Positions 1 to 11,680 of a stretch of 64,000 bases of DNA are shown one piece after another. Source of the DNA: Amyloporia xantha. Taxonomy: Eukaryota; Basidiomycota; Agaricomycetes; Polyporales; Adustoporiaceae. The translations under genes and the position numbers were made by a program. The notes beneath the pieces were generated by a model. The model was not told the origin of the DNA. It saw only the letters and a program-made list of their open reading frames with translations, and searched no databases. The first letter of the stretch is position 1, and each line of letters opens with the position of its first letter. The stretch covers positions 806,001-870,000 of the forward strand of contig JAYKKR010000011.1 of assembly GCA_036971615.1 (NCBI GenBank), read 5' to 3'.

Positions 1-1540
1 CGCATGTGGACGTATTCGGCCCACATATAGTACAGGTCGATCTTCATTACTCCACGCTGAGCGTGCAGAAACAAATATTCGAGAGCGCACGTACCTTCGT
101 ACACGTCAGGACAATCACTTCCCAACCGATTTGTCGCTCCATGCCAAGATGTGCGGGTCTAAATCGTTCGGATACAATCCGAACGACGACTGGCGCCCCA
201 TGAAAGTGGGTGCCACGCTGTAGATATTTAGTTCATGTTTCGGACGCACCAGGTTGAGCGGATAGCGTGTTGCGCGAATCAGGAATGGACGCGCGACTCG
301 ACAGTCTCCTCGGTCGCAGAGGTGCTGCGGAGGTTGAAGGCGAGAATTGAGACGGCGGCAGTCGAATACATGGCACCGCCATTGCACAGGGTACTGCGCC
401 GCTGTTGGGATGCGCAGCGCGTGGGCGTTGAACAGGCTGGTCTTGGTTCGCTTGACCGTACTCGCCATGCAGACGTTCACAGCTGCGAGAGGACCATAGA
501 TGGCGCGCGAATAGATGAGCGGAGGCTCGCCGGGGCGGGAACGGGAATGTACGATCATGCGTGGAGGCCCTGGGGAGTAGACGACAGCTGACGGGCGCAC
601 TGCCCGGGCGAGCGTAGATGCCCAGAAGCCGCCTGAGTGGAGACGGTGCTCGCTGCACGAGAACGACTCCCCTCTGCCGAACGCGAACGCGCTCTCGAGC
701 TAGAGAAAGGAATATCCGCGGGTGAAGCGCCAGTGTACGAGGTCTCCGCCTATGTTTGAGTTCCTGGCGGTGATATGCTTGAGTGTTCAAGGTTTGGTTG
801 TTTTTGTGATCCCACCGTAGATGATTCCGGAGCCTTCGTGGGGGGTAAGCTTGGTCCAGCTAACCAATTTTAATATGCGCACGGAACGTTCACCTTCGTT
901 GAGACAGGCATGTTATTGCTTTGCTATAGACTAGTGGTCCTCTAAACTTTCGAGATAGAGATTGACAGATGAAGCGAGTGCAGTCCGTCTGATGATCACA
1001 GAGGGCAGTGCATGAGACGTAGAACACAAGAGTGCAGACCAGCCCTGAGGTGGAATAGGAGACACCGTTGAGTGCGAGAGCGTTTGGCGCCAGATTCGAC
1101 CCAAGCGCCCAGGCCAAGCGCTGAAGCAAAACGGATTCTCGGGTGAGTATTGCATGAATAAGGCCCCAAATAGCCATTCCAGCGCATTGTTAAGAAAGCT
1201 AAGTCCCTTACAAAATTGAATTTGGGGCCATAAACCCCATATTGGGCGAGCCAGGTATTCTGCACGGTACAGCGTCTAACTGGCTCATGTGGCCTCGAGC
1301 TCGCCTCGGCGAGCCATGTAGGCCTGAGCCCGAGAACAATGCATACTACGCCTCGGCATGACATTGTAACCTGTACTATAATAGCCTGCTTGGCATCTAA
1401 CAGTAGTGTAATTAAAGATTACGACGGTAATAATGTGCGTGCACAGGAGACAGAAGATCTTGAAATAATGGTGATTATTAGTTAAAACAGGCCTCACTGG
1501 GACGCAAACTTACCATAGCATGAGGGACGTTCGCCCGTGA
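1..1540. other. No gene supported
   Basis: Overlapping open frames occur on both strands (115-600 minus, 233-790 minus, 235-591 plus), but none has a recognisable domain, a convincing exon chain or a better claim than its antisense partner. From about 800 to 1540 I see only short frames. This may be decayed sequence beside the transposon-like genes that follow. Confidence 0.5.
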
Positions 1541-3666
1541 TTATGCATGCTCCACCATTTGCTCCTCGACTGCCTTGCGTAAGTCCTTCCACTTCGTCAA
1601 AGCCATACGAGCTGCTTTCCATTGTTTCATATCTGTCTGCATACTTGGCTCGCGGGTCGGCACTGGCAGAAGCGGGGCTTGGTTGAACTGATGCATGACT
1701 TCGAGAACCGTCGTCTCATCGGCAGACAGGTTGATACCATCATGACGTCGGTCTAAGACATACTGGTATACCTTCAAATTTTGGTTCACCCAGGTGCGAT
1801 AATTTCTGAATGTCTGGGGGGGGATGTGTGCCCATGTGGCGACGGTGTCTGGCCCAATGGTCAGAGTCCGGTTGTTGTAGATGACTTGAGCAAATTGGGT
1901 CTTGCGTGCGGTGAACACAATACCAATCTGACCGCAGATATGGTGAAGCTCCCGCTCGATGATATGTCTTTTGTATGCAGTGCCATACGCTCCTTCAGCC
2001 ATGAACTGATTCAAGCCGTGAATAAAATGAGGGAAAGTGGCGGTGAGATATGCTGCCTCTGGGCTCTGAGTCATATCGAGAGACTCGGTGGATATTGCTC
2101 GTATGATACCCGACCCTGGAGTAAGAGAAGTCGGGTCTGATCCCTGTCATGAACGAAGAGTCAGATGAGTGGAGCGCAAGTAGAGGCTGTCCATGTGCTC
2201 ACTGCGGCATAAATATATAGCACATAGAGAGGGCTGGATGAACTGAAGCGCGTAGCGACGTGAGATCGACCGGAAGGAGGCACAGGTGTGAGAGCATAAG
2301 TCGCGAGGGGAGCTCCATTGCGTTTGCAAATTTGCCTATCTCGTGAAAGCCTGCATCGTGTGGCTGGTAGTTCAATTCGGCGGGGATAGCGCAATTGGAC
2401 TCAGCGACATAGAGACTCTCCTGCGCCTCTGACGTGCCGGTAATCTGTTCCAAGAAGCGGCCGACCAGGGTGTCTGATGTGAGCAAGAGGCGAAGGACAT
2501 CTCCAAGTTGGGCATCGTTGCCTGAAGGCAAACGAAGATGATCTTCGGTGAAGGTACGGCGTGTATTCTTCATGTGTATCCCAATATAAAAGAGAACTGC
2601 TTGAAGTTGAATGATGTCGTACACATGCTACTAAGATGGAGGTAGCGACTGACCTGGCATAAGGGGATTACTTGACACAATAGCATGGCCTTCATCTTCC
2701 CACAATACACGAGATAAGGGTGACCAGGGGAGTCCTGCAAGGGAGAGAAACCACGCATGTAGTTCATCTCTAAAGACTCCTGGGCAGTCATGGGACTCTG
2801 TGTCTCGGAACCAGCAGTTGTCATCTATACATAAGTTCAAGTTCGAACTATCAGCTTGACAGCATCGTAGCACGCACGACATGTTCTTGAAGAAGAGTAT
2901 TAGCTGAGGGTGTTGACGGAATACCTGCCCAGTTGGATAATAAGTGAGCGCTGTTTGTTTCTATATCAGGCCTGTCAAGTAGAAGCGGAGTTATGTGTTG
3001 ATTTTGAGCGGTTGGAGCCTGCACTGGAAGCGACTCCGATTGAAGAGAGTGCATTGCCTTCCTAGCGTCCCGCTCATGTTCATTGATCATTGTCAAAAAG
3101 GACTCTTGGTCATCTGGGCTGAGATGGCGCAAACGCATAAGCTCCTCGATGCATTCATCGGCAGTGGCGGTGGAAATGTCAAGACCATGCTGTTCAACTG
3201 TGACTTGTCCGTCGGTGATATCGCTGATGATTGAGTTTTGCTCAATTACCAGAACTGAGAGAGCAACATTGGTTTGTGAGTATGTGAATCGAACCAATGG
3301 CCCTTACCAGATGCGCGCTGAGTGGCATCGCTGGCCCCCGGGGAGTCAACTTGCGCTTCACTGACTATTCCAGAAGACTCGTCGGTTTGTGTGGTAATGA
3401 CATGCTCCGGAGATGGATTTTGAGCCTCTGAGTGATGAGGTAGAAATGTCAATGAAGAGCTCGGGGCGCGGGCCCATTGGGAAATAGGGGTATTCACGAG
3501 CAAACTCACCATTACCCTCGGGACCTGCGGAGCAGTGAGAATTTTGGTGAGGGCAATTGTCATTGAAGCGTTACTCACCTCGTGCAGAAAAAGAGATGTA
3601 TTCATCTGCACGTCGGGCAGGTGTACGGTGTCTAGTTGAACGACGGGGTGCGGTAGGAGCAGACAT
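1541..3666 (-). CDS. Multi-exon gene of unknown function beside an integrase gene
   Basis: I do not recognise a domain. The start at 3666 begins a Ser/Thr/Arg-rich N-terminus (MSAPTAPRRSTRHRTPARR). Good splice sites then join short exons: the donor after 3579 leads through a tiny exon into one holding EAQNPSPEHVITTQTD, and this runs in phase into the 3.23-2.88 kb exon (VLVIEQNSIISDITDGQ). Later exons hold MTTAGSETQSPM (near 2822), KNTRRTFTEDHLRLPSG (near 2570) and a C-terminal exon containing ERELHHICGQIG and TVATWAHIPPQTFRNYRTW, ending at 1541. The consistent phases across several introns suggest a real gene. It lies about 0.6 kb from the integrase gene on the same strand, so it may belong to the same mobile element or be a passenger of it. 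Exon limits around 2.1-2.3 kb are uncertain. Confidence 0.55.
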
Positions 3667-4253
3667 GGATTTCCAAGCAGACCGGGCAGCACTGCGTCGC
3701 CCAAAAGGGCCTCCAGTGGACGTTATTATAAATAATTGGATACTTTATTCACCGCGGTTAGGTTTCGGATGACATTGATCGAAGATCAATTATGTGGCCC
3801 TTCTAGTGGTCGACCGCGGACATTGTCCCTGAACTACTGGCTAGTATCTTTGAGCAATGAATAGGACCATTCGATTGCACATGGTGCTTGAGACATCCTA
3901 GAAGAGAGCACTCACATTTGGGATCGACAGAGAGCTCATTGCCACAAGGGAATTAAGTCGATATAGTATGCATTCACCAAGGTAGAAACCGATTCAAGCT
4001 ATTCATCGTTTGAAGTGTTATGACTCGAGAGATCAGCACGGTAGCCTTACTACTATATACTCAAGGATAATGGGTAGGTGTTCACGCTTGGAAGAGGGCC
4101 TAGCATCTTGTGGCTATGTGGACCGTCATTAATTGGGAATTTACGTGCAGATAACTTGAACATATTTAACCACTCAAGGGTATCTTAATTGCACTGAACT
4201 TCACACGAGAGAATCCAATATCGAGAAGAACATGATTCAATTGATATGGGTGG
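3667..4253. other. Spacer between two minus-strand genes, no gene seen
   Basis: AT-richer sequence between the unknown gene and the integrase gene. I found no open frame, RNA gene or clear terminal repeat. It would hold the promoter of the unknown gene and the 3' end of the integrase gene. Confidence 0.4.
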
Positions 4254-6071
4254 TTAAGCACGTTGGATCGACTCCGGCTGAGCATACATAATGTTACATA
4301 TAGCTAGAGCATGTTCCCAGACTAATCGTCGTACCACCATAGACCTCGAAGACAAATTGACTACTGAGGCGAGCTGAATATCCAAGTACTCTACCTGCTG
4401 AGGTTGTAAAGGCGCATCGGGCGGCTCACATGGCACATCGGATAATGTAGCTGGGCCTACCGTAAAAGGGTTCTCATCCGCCCAGTCCTGCGGGTTATTC
4501 TCTAAGAGGTGGCTCATGAGAACGGCATCGTCAGCAACATCCCAATCGATGCCATATGAGCCAGGATCCGCTAGATCTTCATCAGCAGCAGTACGTGCTA
4601 TCGTCCGAAGGCCACGAGGACCATCTTGTATCATGCTGAACATGAACATATCACGGGGGCTGCGCTCACGCTCGCCACGTATCTGGAGATGATGGGAGTT
4701 CCACGTTGTCGCCCAATCTTGTGCATCTTGGTTGATTGATGGGAGAAAAAGGTGATGGAGGAGCCAAATGTGTCCAGGAAGGCGAGGATTGAGATGACAG
4801 TTGGCTTCGAGGTCCAGAAAGAAATTCTTCCATTTCTGGCCAAAGCCGTGAGTCACATCGTACCAGAGCCGTTCGATACGTGTATTGTGCACACTGCTGT
4901 ATACAACAGGAATAGACGTCAGTGGAGACTCAACTAGGGGACTGTTATCACTGACCGACCCCAAATGTAGGACCCCCGTCCTGATCCTCGGTGAGCGTCC
5001 ATCCATTCAGCGACAAGCATATTCTCAGTGCCGTGGTCTCCACGCACACGACTGGGTACCCCATGCTGGGCAGTAGCATGAAGGAAAAGATCAAGCACAG
5101 TCTGCGCACGATTGTTGTTGTTGACTTGAATGCCAGTGACGAGTCGAGACTTTCCATCGATGAAGCAGTGAATGACAATTTTGAATCGGATGAGGCCTGC
5201 AAACACAGAATGAATGGACAAGTCAAGAGAGGACAATCACGAGTGTTCTCACCATGCTGCCCGTCATGATGCCACAATGAATTAGCACCTGCAACGGTGT
5301 AAGCCCTCCGATGAATCGTCCTGTCACCGAATGCACCGGGGCACCATGCACACGTATGTAGGAAGCGGCGATCCTGTCCCTCGGGACATGATGACCAGCA
5401 GCCTTCAGATGGCCCTTCAACATACGACGTCCGAATGAGGGGAATATGTTGAGAATGGCAGACACAAAGATATCGAGTTCGTCATCAGTGAGAGACGATA
5501 CAGGACGTGTAGTGGACTGATAAGTGCGCATGAATGAGCCATCGTCTTGAAGAGTGTCGAGGTAAACAGGCGGGGCAGGTTCAGCAAGATTATATTCGAG
5601 AGCACGTCGTCGGATGGTGCGAGATGAACACCCAAGAACCGGGGCAATAAGGGATGGTCCGCGCAGATCAAGAGCATGCGCTAGAAATTGAGGATCGATG
5701 GCTATGCGAGGCCGTCCTTTGCGACCAGTTCGAATGGGCTGAGAGACTATGAGAGTGTCGGAGTCAGGGAGATCAGAGGACTGATGACATGCGTCATCAA
5801 GGGCCTCAAGCATAGCAGTGATACTGTCACGGAGAGTAGCCAGCTCCGCAGGAGGGAAGTGCGCTCGATTCTGTATCAATGTCACGGTCAGTCAGTGATT
5901 TGTGGAAATGGAAGATTGCAGTACCGTTTCGGCCGCTTGAAGAAGTGACAGTGCCTGTCCCTTCGTTTCACCTAGGCGGGTAACATCACCTAACTGAGTC
6001 CTCAACGCACGAAGGACTCGATCATTGAGAACCACATAAGCTGAACGAATATTCTGCAACGGTTGGGACAT
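4254..6071 (-). pseudogene. Integrase-core (rve-type DDE) protein, apparently frameshifted
   Basis: This resembles the integrase-core proteins common in Agaricomycetes, which derive from transposable elements and would catalyse DNA strand transfer. The start at 6071 gives MSQPLQNIRSAYVVLNDR. Three introns fit well: 5871-5924, 5197-5252 and 4897-4955. Exon 2 has a helix-turn-helix-like stretch (CSSRTIRRRALEYNL). The catalytic D-D-E is visible: Asp in IHCFIDGKSRLV, Asp in RGDHGTENML, and Glu in SVHNTRIERLWYDV, the last made by splicing. The last exon is a long C-terminal region (GFGQKWKNFF, HIWLLHHLFL) ending at 4254. The reading frame breaks near 5332-5333: upstream codons read VHGAPV, and the sequence downstream (FGDRTIHRR, then NSLWHHDGQHG) continues in another frame with no room for an intron. 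I therefore call it a damaged copy, although a sequencing error is possible. Confidence 0.75.
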
Positions 6072-7165
6072 AGAGATGAATGATGTAGTGAGCAGTGTAC
6101 CGACTCAGAGAGGTCACACGGTCAGCTGGGACACCATCGAGGCGTGAGACATCGAGCTGTGGCCTGAGTGGTAATATGGGGTATACATATGGATGCCATT
6201 AACGACTACAGGAACATAATAAAACAAGACAGAGCAAAGCCGAGTGTCCGAGAATGATACTCAAGTATAATAGATCAGGGAAATGTCAATCTGATCGAGA
6301 GCGATGTGTGATCTTGAACATGTGACCTTGATACCCAAGTATCCACGCTCACGAACCTTGGGTATACAGTAGCACATGCAAAATCGAACGTAGAGCAGTG
6401 GCTCACCATGTGTGAATACTTGGAAATACTGTGATATTTGAGGAAATATACAAGTTTTGGAGCGGATCCTTGGGTATTTATGGGGATAATTGAGTATAAA
6501 CGAGAATTTAGATGGATAACACTGGTCAGTTATGAGTTACGACATATTTGTCCAATATGGCCCATCAAATATTTCTCTCCTAAATTTTCGCCGGAACCCA
6601 TCATCTCTTCTAGATTGTCTTCCACAGAGGTGTCGTCTTTTTGCTGCCTGCACCGTAGAACTTCTGAGCAAGATGCTGGTATGGGTATACTCGGTGCTAA
6701 CGTAGCGAGGAATATGCCTTCATGTACTAAGTACAGTCTGAGGGGCGCACATTAGAGCAGACCGATATACTGACCGCCCTCTTATCTTCGCGCAAGGTTA
6801 CTATTGCTGGTCTATCCGAGTCTAGGACATGAGATGTCACATACACAGCATACTTGTACCGCGGTTCTCATCCTTCCAGCACTTCCTTCCTGGGAATTTA
6901 AAGGAGTGGAAATTGGTATCATGCACATGGTTTTCCTGCTTCTAAGACCATAGCGAACACCGCACACACTCTCCAGGCCCTCCTCGAGCTTCAGAATATT
7001 TAGAGAAATACGCACTCAATATGCTGAGTCGGCGCAATCGCAATCGTGTAACAAAATGAATTGGATCAATTGTATAGAATTGAGAAAGCAGTACTTAATC
7101 TAACAATACATAGGCGAATATTCAAAGGCTATACGCTACAGACGCCAGACGTTGGAGTGCTACAG
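6072..7165. other. No gene seen
   Basis: AT-rich spacer between the integrase gene and the first receptor gene. Only short, unsupported frames are present (for example 6438-6755 plus and 6812-7015 minus). I see no repeats with clear ends. Confidence 0.4.
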
Positions 7166-8753
7166 TCATAATAGCCTCGGAAAAGTGGTAGATGATGGAG
7201 GCGGGTAAATTTCTGACTGCCGAAAGTCATTATGTATCATGGAAAGAGAAGGTGTGGCACCAAGCTGAGATTCCATATCGTTGACAGTAGGAGAGCTGCC
7301 ATCGATGGACGCACAGTATTCTGGAGGTAGTGAGGAATTGTCTGAGCCATCACTGCAGTATGAACGGGGTGTATGAGCGACGTCAAAATCGGCAGGCTTT
7401 GTGTCGGTCGCATCTACTTGAGTGGAAGAGCTGTCCTGATTGATAGACGATGTGGCGAAATACGAGGGCAATGTTTTAGGAACCGTTGGCTTCTCGGGAT
7501 GTATAGATTGGAAACTAGAAGATAATAATGAGATATGCATACAGAAATAGACGAGACCTTGCAAATTTACCTGAGACTGTGCGTATTGGACTTCTCAGTC
7601 ACAGAACGAGTAAGCCTGAGTCGCCGGGCAACAGCCCAGAAAGCAGATTTGTAATACCTCCTGGCTTCACTAGCCAGTCCAAAGTACGCGAAGAAGATGA
7701 GAGCAGAGACAGGGTTGAGCCACTGGCCCAATTCCAACGCAATGACGAGCTGGCGATCCATGCGCCATATAATCGAAGGGACCTGTTCAATTCGCGAGAA
7801 AGCGAAATGAACGTAAGACCAGCTGACCCAGGGTTCGAGAGGTTGCGCTGTGGCGTTAAGGTAAATCGCATAACTGGATACAGGAATGGTGAACAGGAGT
7901 TCGGTCGTCGCTAAGGCCATGAGCCGGAAATAACGCCCGAAGGTAAGAGTCGATTGGTTGGAGGAAAGGAACTGCCTGAACTGTGCACGACGGAGCATAA
8001 AGGCGCGAAGTGAGAGGACTGAGAAAACGGGTGAGTGTACAGTAGGGGCATCATCAGAGACAAGATACTGACTGCAGTATACGGCAGAGATTAGACCTAG
8101 GACGATCGGCCACCAATTCACCAGGAAGTAGGCGGGCAAGGCGTTATATATAGCAGGATAGCAGCCAATTTCTTCGTAGATGTTGAAACGGTGGCCTTGA
8201 ACCACATATGCTGTATACTCGTTAGACCCATTCAACAGCAAGACAGAATGCTGACGCACCGAGAGCCATACAGATGACAGGAAATAACACGCAGATAAGG
8301 GTATCAATCAGTATAGCACGTCGTTTCTAATAGCAGAAGCTAAGTAATTGCCACAGCGGAAGCGAAGTACTACTCACGTCTGCTTTTGTCACAGATATCG
8401 CCTGCACCTTTGCGATCAAATAAAGCCGGCGATTGATGCAGAGTGATGCAGCTGGTATACCAACTGACGCTCCTATAATGATACGTGTCGCTTGAGAGCA
8501 GATTAGCCCTCGTCGCCTTCAAGAAGTCACTCTCATACTCACATATGTCGCACCATACCGGTGCGGGATTCAGGGCATTATTAGCCCAGACCACAGAGTT
8601 GATGAACTTGTTCAGACATGCGAGCGAAGCCCAAATCATGTAGTAGCACGTCGCCGAGTTCCACGCCTCAAGATGCCATGGAATGGGTACCAAGGCCAGG
8701 ACGAATCCAAGGAAAGCGAAGATGGGAAAGAGAGGATAGGTAGGGTCAGACAT
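7166..8753 (-). CDS. STE3: STE3-family pheromone receptor (receptor 1)
   Basis: G-protein-coupled receptor of the plasma membrane that would bind a farnesylated peptide pheromone and signal through a heterotrimeric G protein and MAP kinases. Six exons fit in phase and give about 441 aa: 8543-8753, 8378-8490, 8260-8326, 8073-8210, 7571-8018 and 7166-7514. The start at 8753 gives MSDPTYPLFPIFAF, matching the paralogue at 13089. Family hallmarks are PIPWHLEAWN, PVWCDI followed after splicing by STRI, AYVVQGHRFNIYEEIGCYPA, FGRYFRLMALA in TM5, and WVSWSYVH. The last exon is a Ser/Pro-rich cytoplasmic tail. It is divergent from receptor 2 across about 540 bp. Exons of 113, 67 and 138 nt are identical in size to those of receptor 3, which points to a duplication. 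Whether it is a mating-specificity receptor cannot be told from the sequence. Confidence 0.95.
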
Positions 8754-9296
8754 GATCAAGCAACGGGTACGAGGGGCTGGATATCACAGCTAACAGCAGG
8801 TAGCAGGATAGATAAATGGAGAAAAGGCAATCCAGTCTATATTGTGGCATTCTCAAGCACAGTACATGAGGGAGCCTTTGTCGTCCAAATGCAGCTATTC
8901 CGTAGGACAATGGGTAGATTGAGATCTTCCACGTGATGACAATGGTGGCCGAGAAGCCAGATGATTAAATCATTTGAACATAGGGAACTGTCTAATGGCA
9001 ACCTCAGAAGATTAGAAGAAGGGATATACGCGGAACTTTGGCATCGAGTCATCCAACGACGTGTTCGTGAGACGGTGAAATGCTCAAATCGACGCGTCGT
9101 CTCAGGCTGAGTGGCGAAATGACATTGTCATGTGATCGCTTCAGGTCAATAGCTCGCGGAGTTCGAACTGTGTCCTTTGTCTATCTGAAGCGCTCATTCA
9201 CAGTACTCGAGCTCAACATAAACATGGCTACTAAATTTGCGGACATGTCCCGTACCCCTCCTGTATCCCCACTTCGTACTCATAACGTTTGCCACG
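8754..9296. promoter_or_regulatory. Shared intergenic region of divergent receptors 1 and 2
   Basis: About 540 bp separate the two divergently transcribed receptor start codons, so both promoters must lie here. I see no open frame of note and cannot assign specific pheromone-response elements. Confidence 0.5.
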
Positions 9297-10783
9297 ATGT
9301 CCGTTGGAATGCCCTTCGCTTCATTTCTCGCAGCCGTGCTTGTTCTCGTTCCTCTTCCGTGGCATTGGCGTGCCCGCAATATCCCAACGCTTTCGATTAT
9401 TGCCTGGCTCTTCATAGTCAATATGACGCACGGAGTGAACACTATTGCCTGGTATCACAACGTTGACATTAAGCTCGTTGTATGGTGTGACATTAGTACG
9501 CATTCACTTCACTCGAACTACTGCATTGGTACACATTTGCTTACGACAACCACAGCTGTCAAAATGGATGTAGGCGCGAACATCGCGCTTCCTGCGGCTT
9601 GTTTTTGCCTCTGTATGCACCTCGAAAGGATTGCTTCGGGTCGCCAGGTGACGACAACTTTCTCAGAAAAGAGGCGGCGAATGCTCGTAGACCTAGCCAT
9701 CTGTGTCGGCATCCCTATGATTTATATGGCCCTTCGTGAGTAGCTCTCATAATCCTTTGTCTCAAACTCTAAATTCTGGATTAGAGTACGTGGTGCAAGG
9801 TCACCTATTTGACATCGTCGAAGACTTTGGCTGTCGAGCGGAAGACTACGTATCAATCCCTGAATTTTTCCTGATGTGGCTCTTACCCATCCTATTTTGC
9901 CTGGGCACATTCGTCCTATCTGGTGAGTCGCATATACTACTATCATGATTACTCGCTCATCATCGCCCAGGCTTCGCATTCGTCCACTTCCTCCGCCGTA
10001 GGGCTACATTCGCTAGACATCTGGCCAATTCGAGCGTTGGCCTCACCCCTACACGTTACTTCCGCCTCATGGCGATGTCTATCGTCGAGATGTTCTGGGC
10101 ACTGCTCATCATCTCCATAACCCTGTATTTCAACTACCGTGCCGGTCTACGCCCGTGGATCAGTTGGGCTAACGTACACTCGAACTTCTCAAACATCAAC
10201 CAGTTCCCGACAGTCCTTATTTCCCCAAATTCGCTACGCTGGACGTACTTCTTGTGGTGGACTACGCCAGTCTCCGCTTATCTGTTCTTCGTGTTCTTCG
10301 CATTCGGAGCGGACGCGATGAAGGAGTATGGCGCGTGTATTGAGTGGGTACGGCGTCATATTTTCCGGCAAACTGCACGCGGCGGCTTGGGGAGTGCCAA
10401 ACTTCCGTTGTTCTCGCCAGCAGGGTACGTCGCCCGCACAGCCAATTACGATTCTGCAGCTAAACAGTTGTTTGCCCAGTCGACCAACGAAGCTGCAGTT
10501 TATAACCATTGACATCGCAGAAAATAAGACAGGTGATACTGCGTCAAGTCCCACCGATATCAAGGGTGTCTACCCCCCTGAAAGTCCTGGGAGCTCCTGT
10601 TCAACATCATCGACTTTGGCCTACTGTGAACATTTGAACGGTCCTCAGACGCCCATAGACGTCGTCGCCTCTATCCAACAACCTACAATATGCCTAGCAG
10701 CTGCGCCTGCATCAGCCTTGCTACATGAAGGAGGTCATGAATCCCCGATAATGTGTTGCGCTCATACGGTGCACGCTGTATAA
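9297..10783 (+). CDS. STE3: STE3-family pheromone receptor (receptor 2)
   Basis: Seven-helix pheromone receptor of the B mating-type pathway. Exons: 9297-9495, 9556-9735, 9785-9922, 9971-10424 and 10468-10783, in phase, about 428 aa. The start at 9297 (MSVGMPFASF) precedes the TM1 block VLVPLPWHWRARN. Other hallmarks are LVVWCDI, spliced QYVVQGHLFDIVEDFGC, TPTRYFRLMAMS and WISWANVHSNFS. The last intron (10425-10467, 43 nt) is short and inferred. If it is not removed, the protein stops at 10512 with 352 aa. The splice is favoured because the downstream frame stays open for over 100 codons and gives a Ser/Pro-rich tail like the other receptors. The TM1 block resembles receptor 4 (ARN/FRN, SLIAWLF-like) more than receptors 1 and 3. 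Confidence 0.92.
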
Positions 10784-11680
10784 CTAGTTTATTTGAAAGT
10801 GCCCTCTCCTTCCATGATTATTATTATTTCTTTTCGCACACTACACATTCCTTGACTTGGAAAGAGATATCACGTTTGTATTGCTTAGCACCTGCCTTTT
10901 GTATTCAGATATGATGACTTGCAATCCTATCATCACTGAGGTTTTCCTTTCGTGCAATTCTGCGGTTGGTGACACCGCGGTCGGGATCTGTTCGAAAACT
11001 GAACTCCTTCCTAACATTTTCCGTCGCTGATAACATTATCCAAAGAAGGACAATCTATTGATTCTGGGTCCGAACATAGGTTGACTGGCCAATCAGAGGC
11101 CGTTCTTCAGGATGTTCAAATTCCGAAAACACCAAAAGTCTGTAGTCAGAAAATGACTTCCCTATCGGAAAATGTCTGAGAGATGTCCGCCCGTCGAACA
11201 TCTCATCTAGCCCGCGGTGTGAGCGGTATGGGATGGAGAATTAATACGTGACCGATGTCACTGATGATGCATTCAACCGTATGGTATTACTACACTTGTA
11301 TCCCTTGAGCTGACATCGAAGGTGTGCAAGTGGCATACGTCTGTGTCTTGCACATATTCTTGTGACCCTCACGCAGGCCTTCCACCTGTTGGAGTAAAGT
11401 ACACTCTCCCCGGGCTTCTTGTGATTCTATCTCGATCAGCGCTGCTGTCTGAATGTCCTCAATAGACTAGGGGTCCTGATTGCACACGGACACCGATGGT
11501 ATAATGTTGGAAGTAAGATTCAGCGGTCACAAACTAGACTACATGGCGATAGCCAGATATCAGATAATGCTACAAATGGGGCTACAGTGTAACGTCAGAG
11601 AGCATAATGGATAACGAATGAAAGGAGTGGCGGATATAAAGTAATCAGGGGCAGCCCCAGTAGAAAGTAAGGCGTACGTG
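10784..11680. other. Convergent spacer between receptors 2 and 3, no gene seen
   Basis: Contains the 3' ends of the two converging receptor genes. I found no open frame, CaaX precursor or repeat worth naming. Confidence 0.45.

Noticed and set aside
115..790. Long overlapping open frames on both strands near the left edge
   Set aside because: The frames overlap on opposite strands, have no recognisable domain and no splice chain; probably chance in GC-rich sequence.
9237..9296. Upstream extension of receptor 2 to position 9237
   Set aside because: That codon is TTG, not ATG; the first in-frame ATG that suits the family is at 9297. The same applies to the extension of receptor 1 to 8759.
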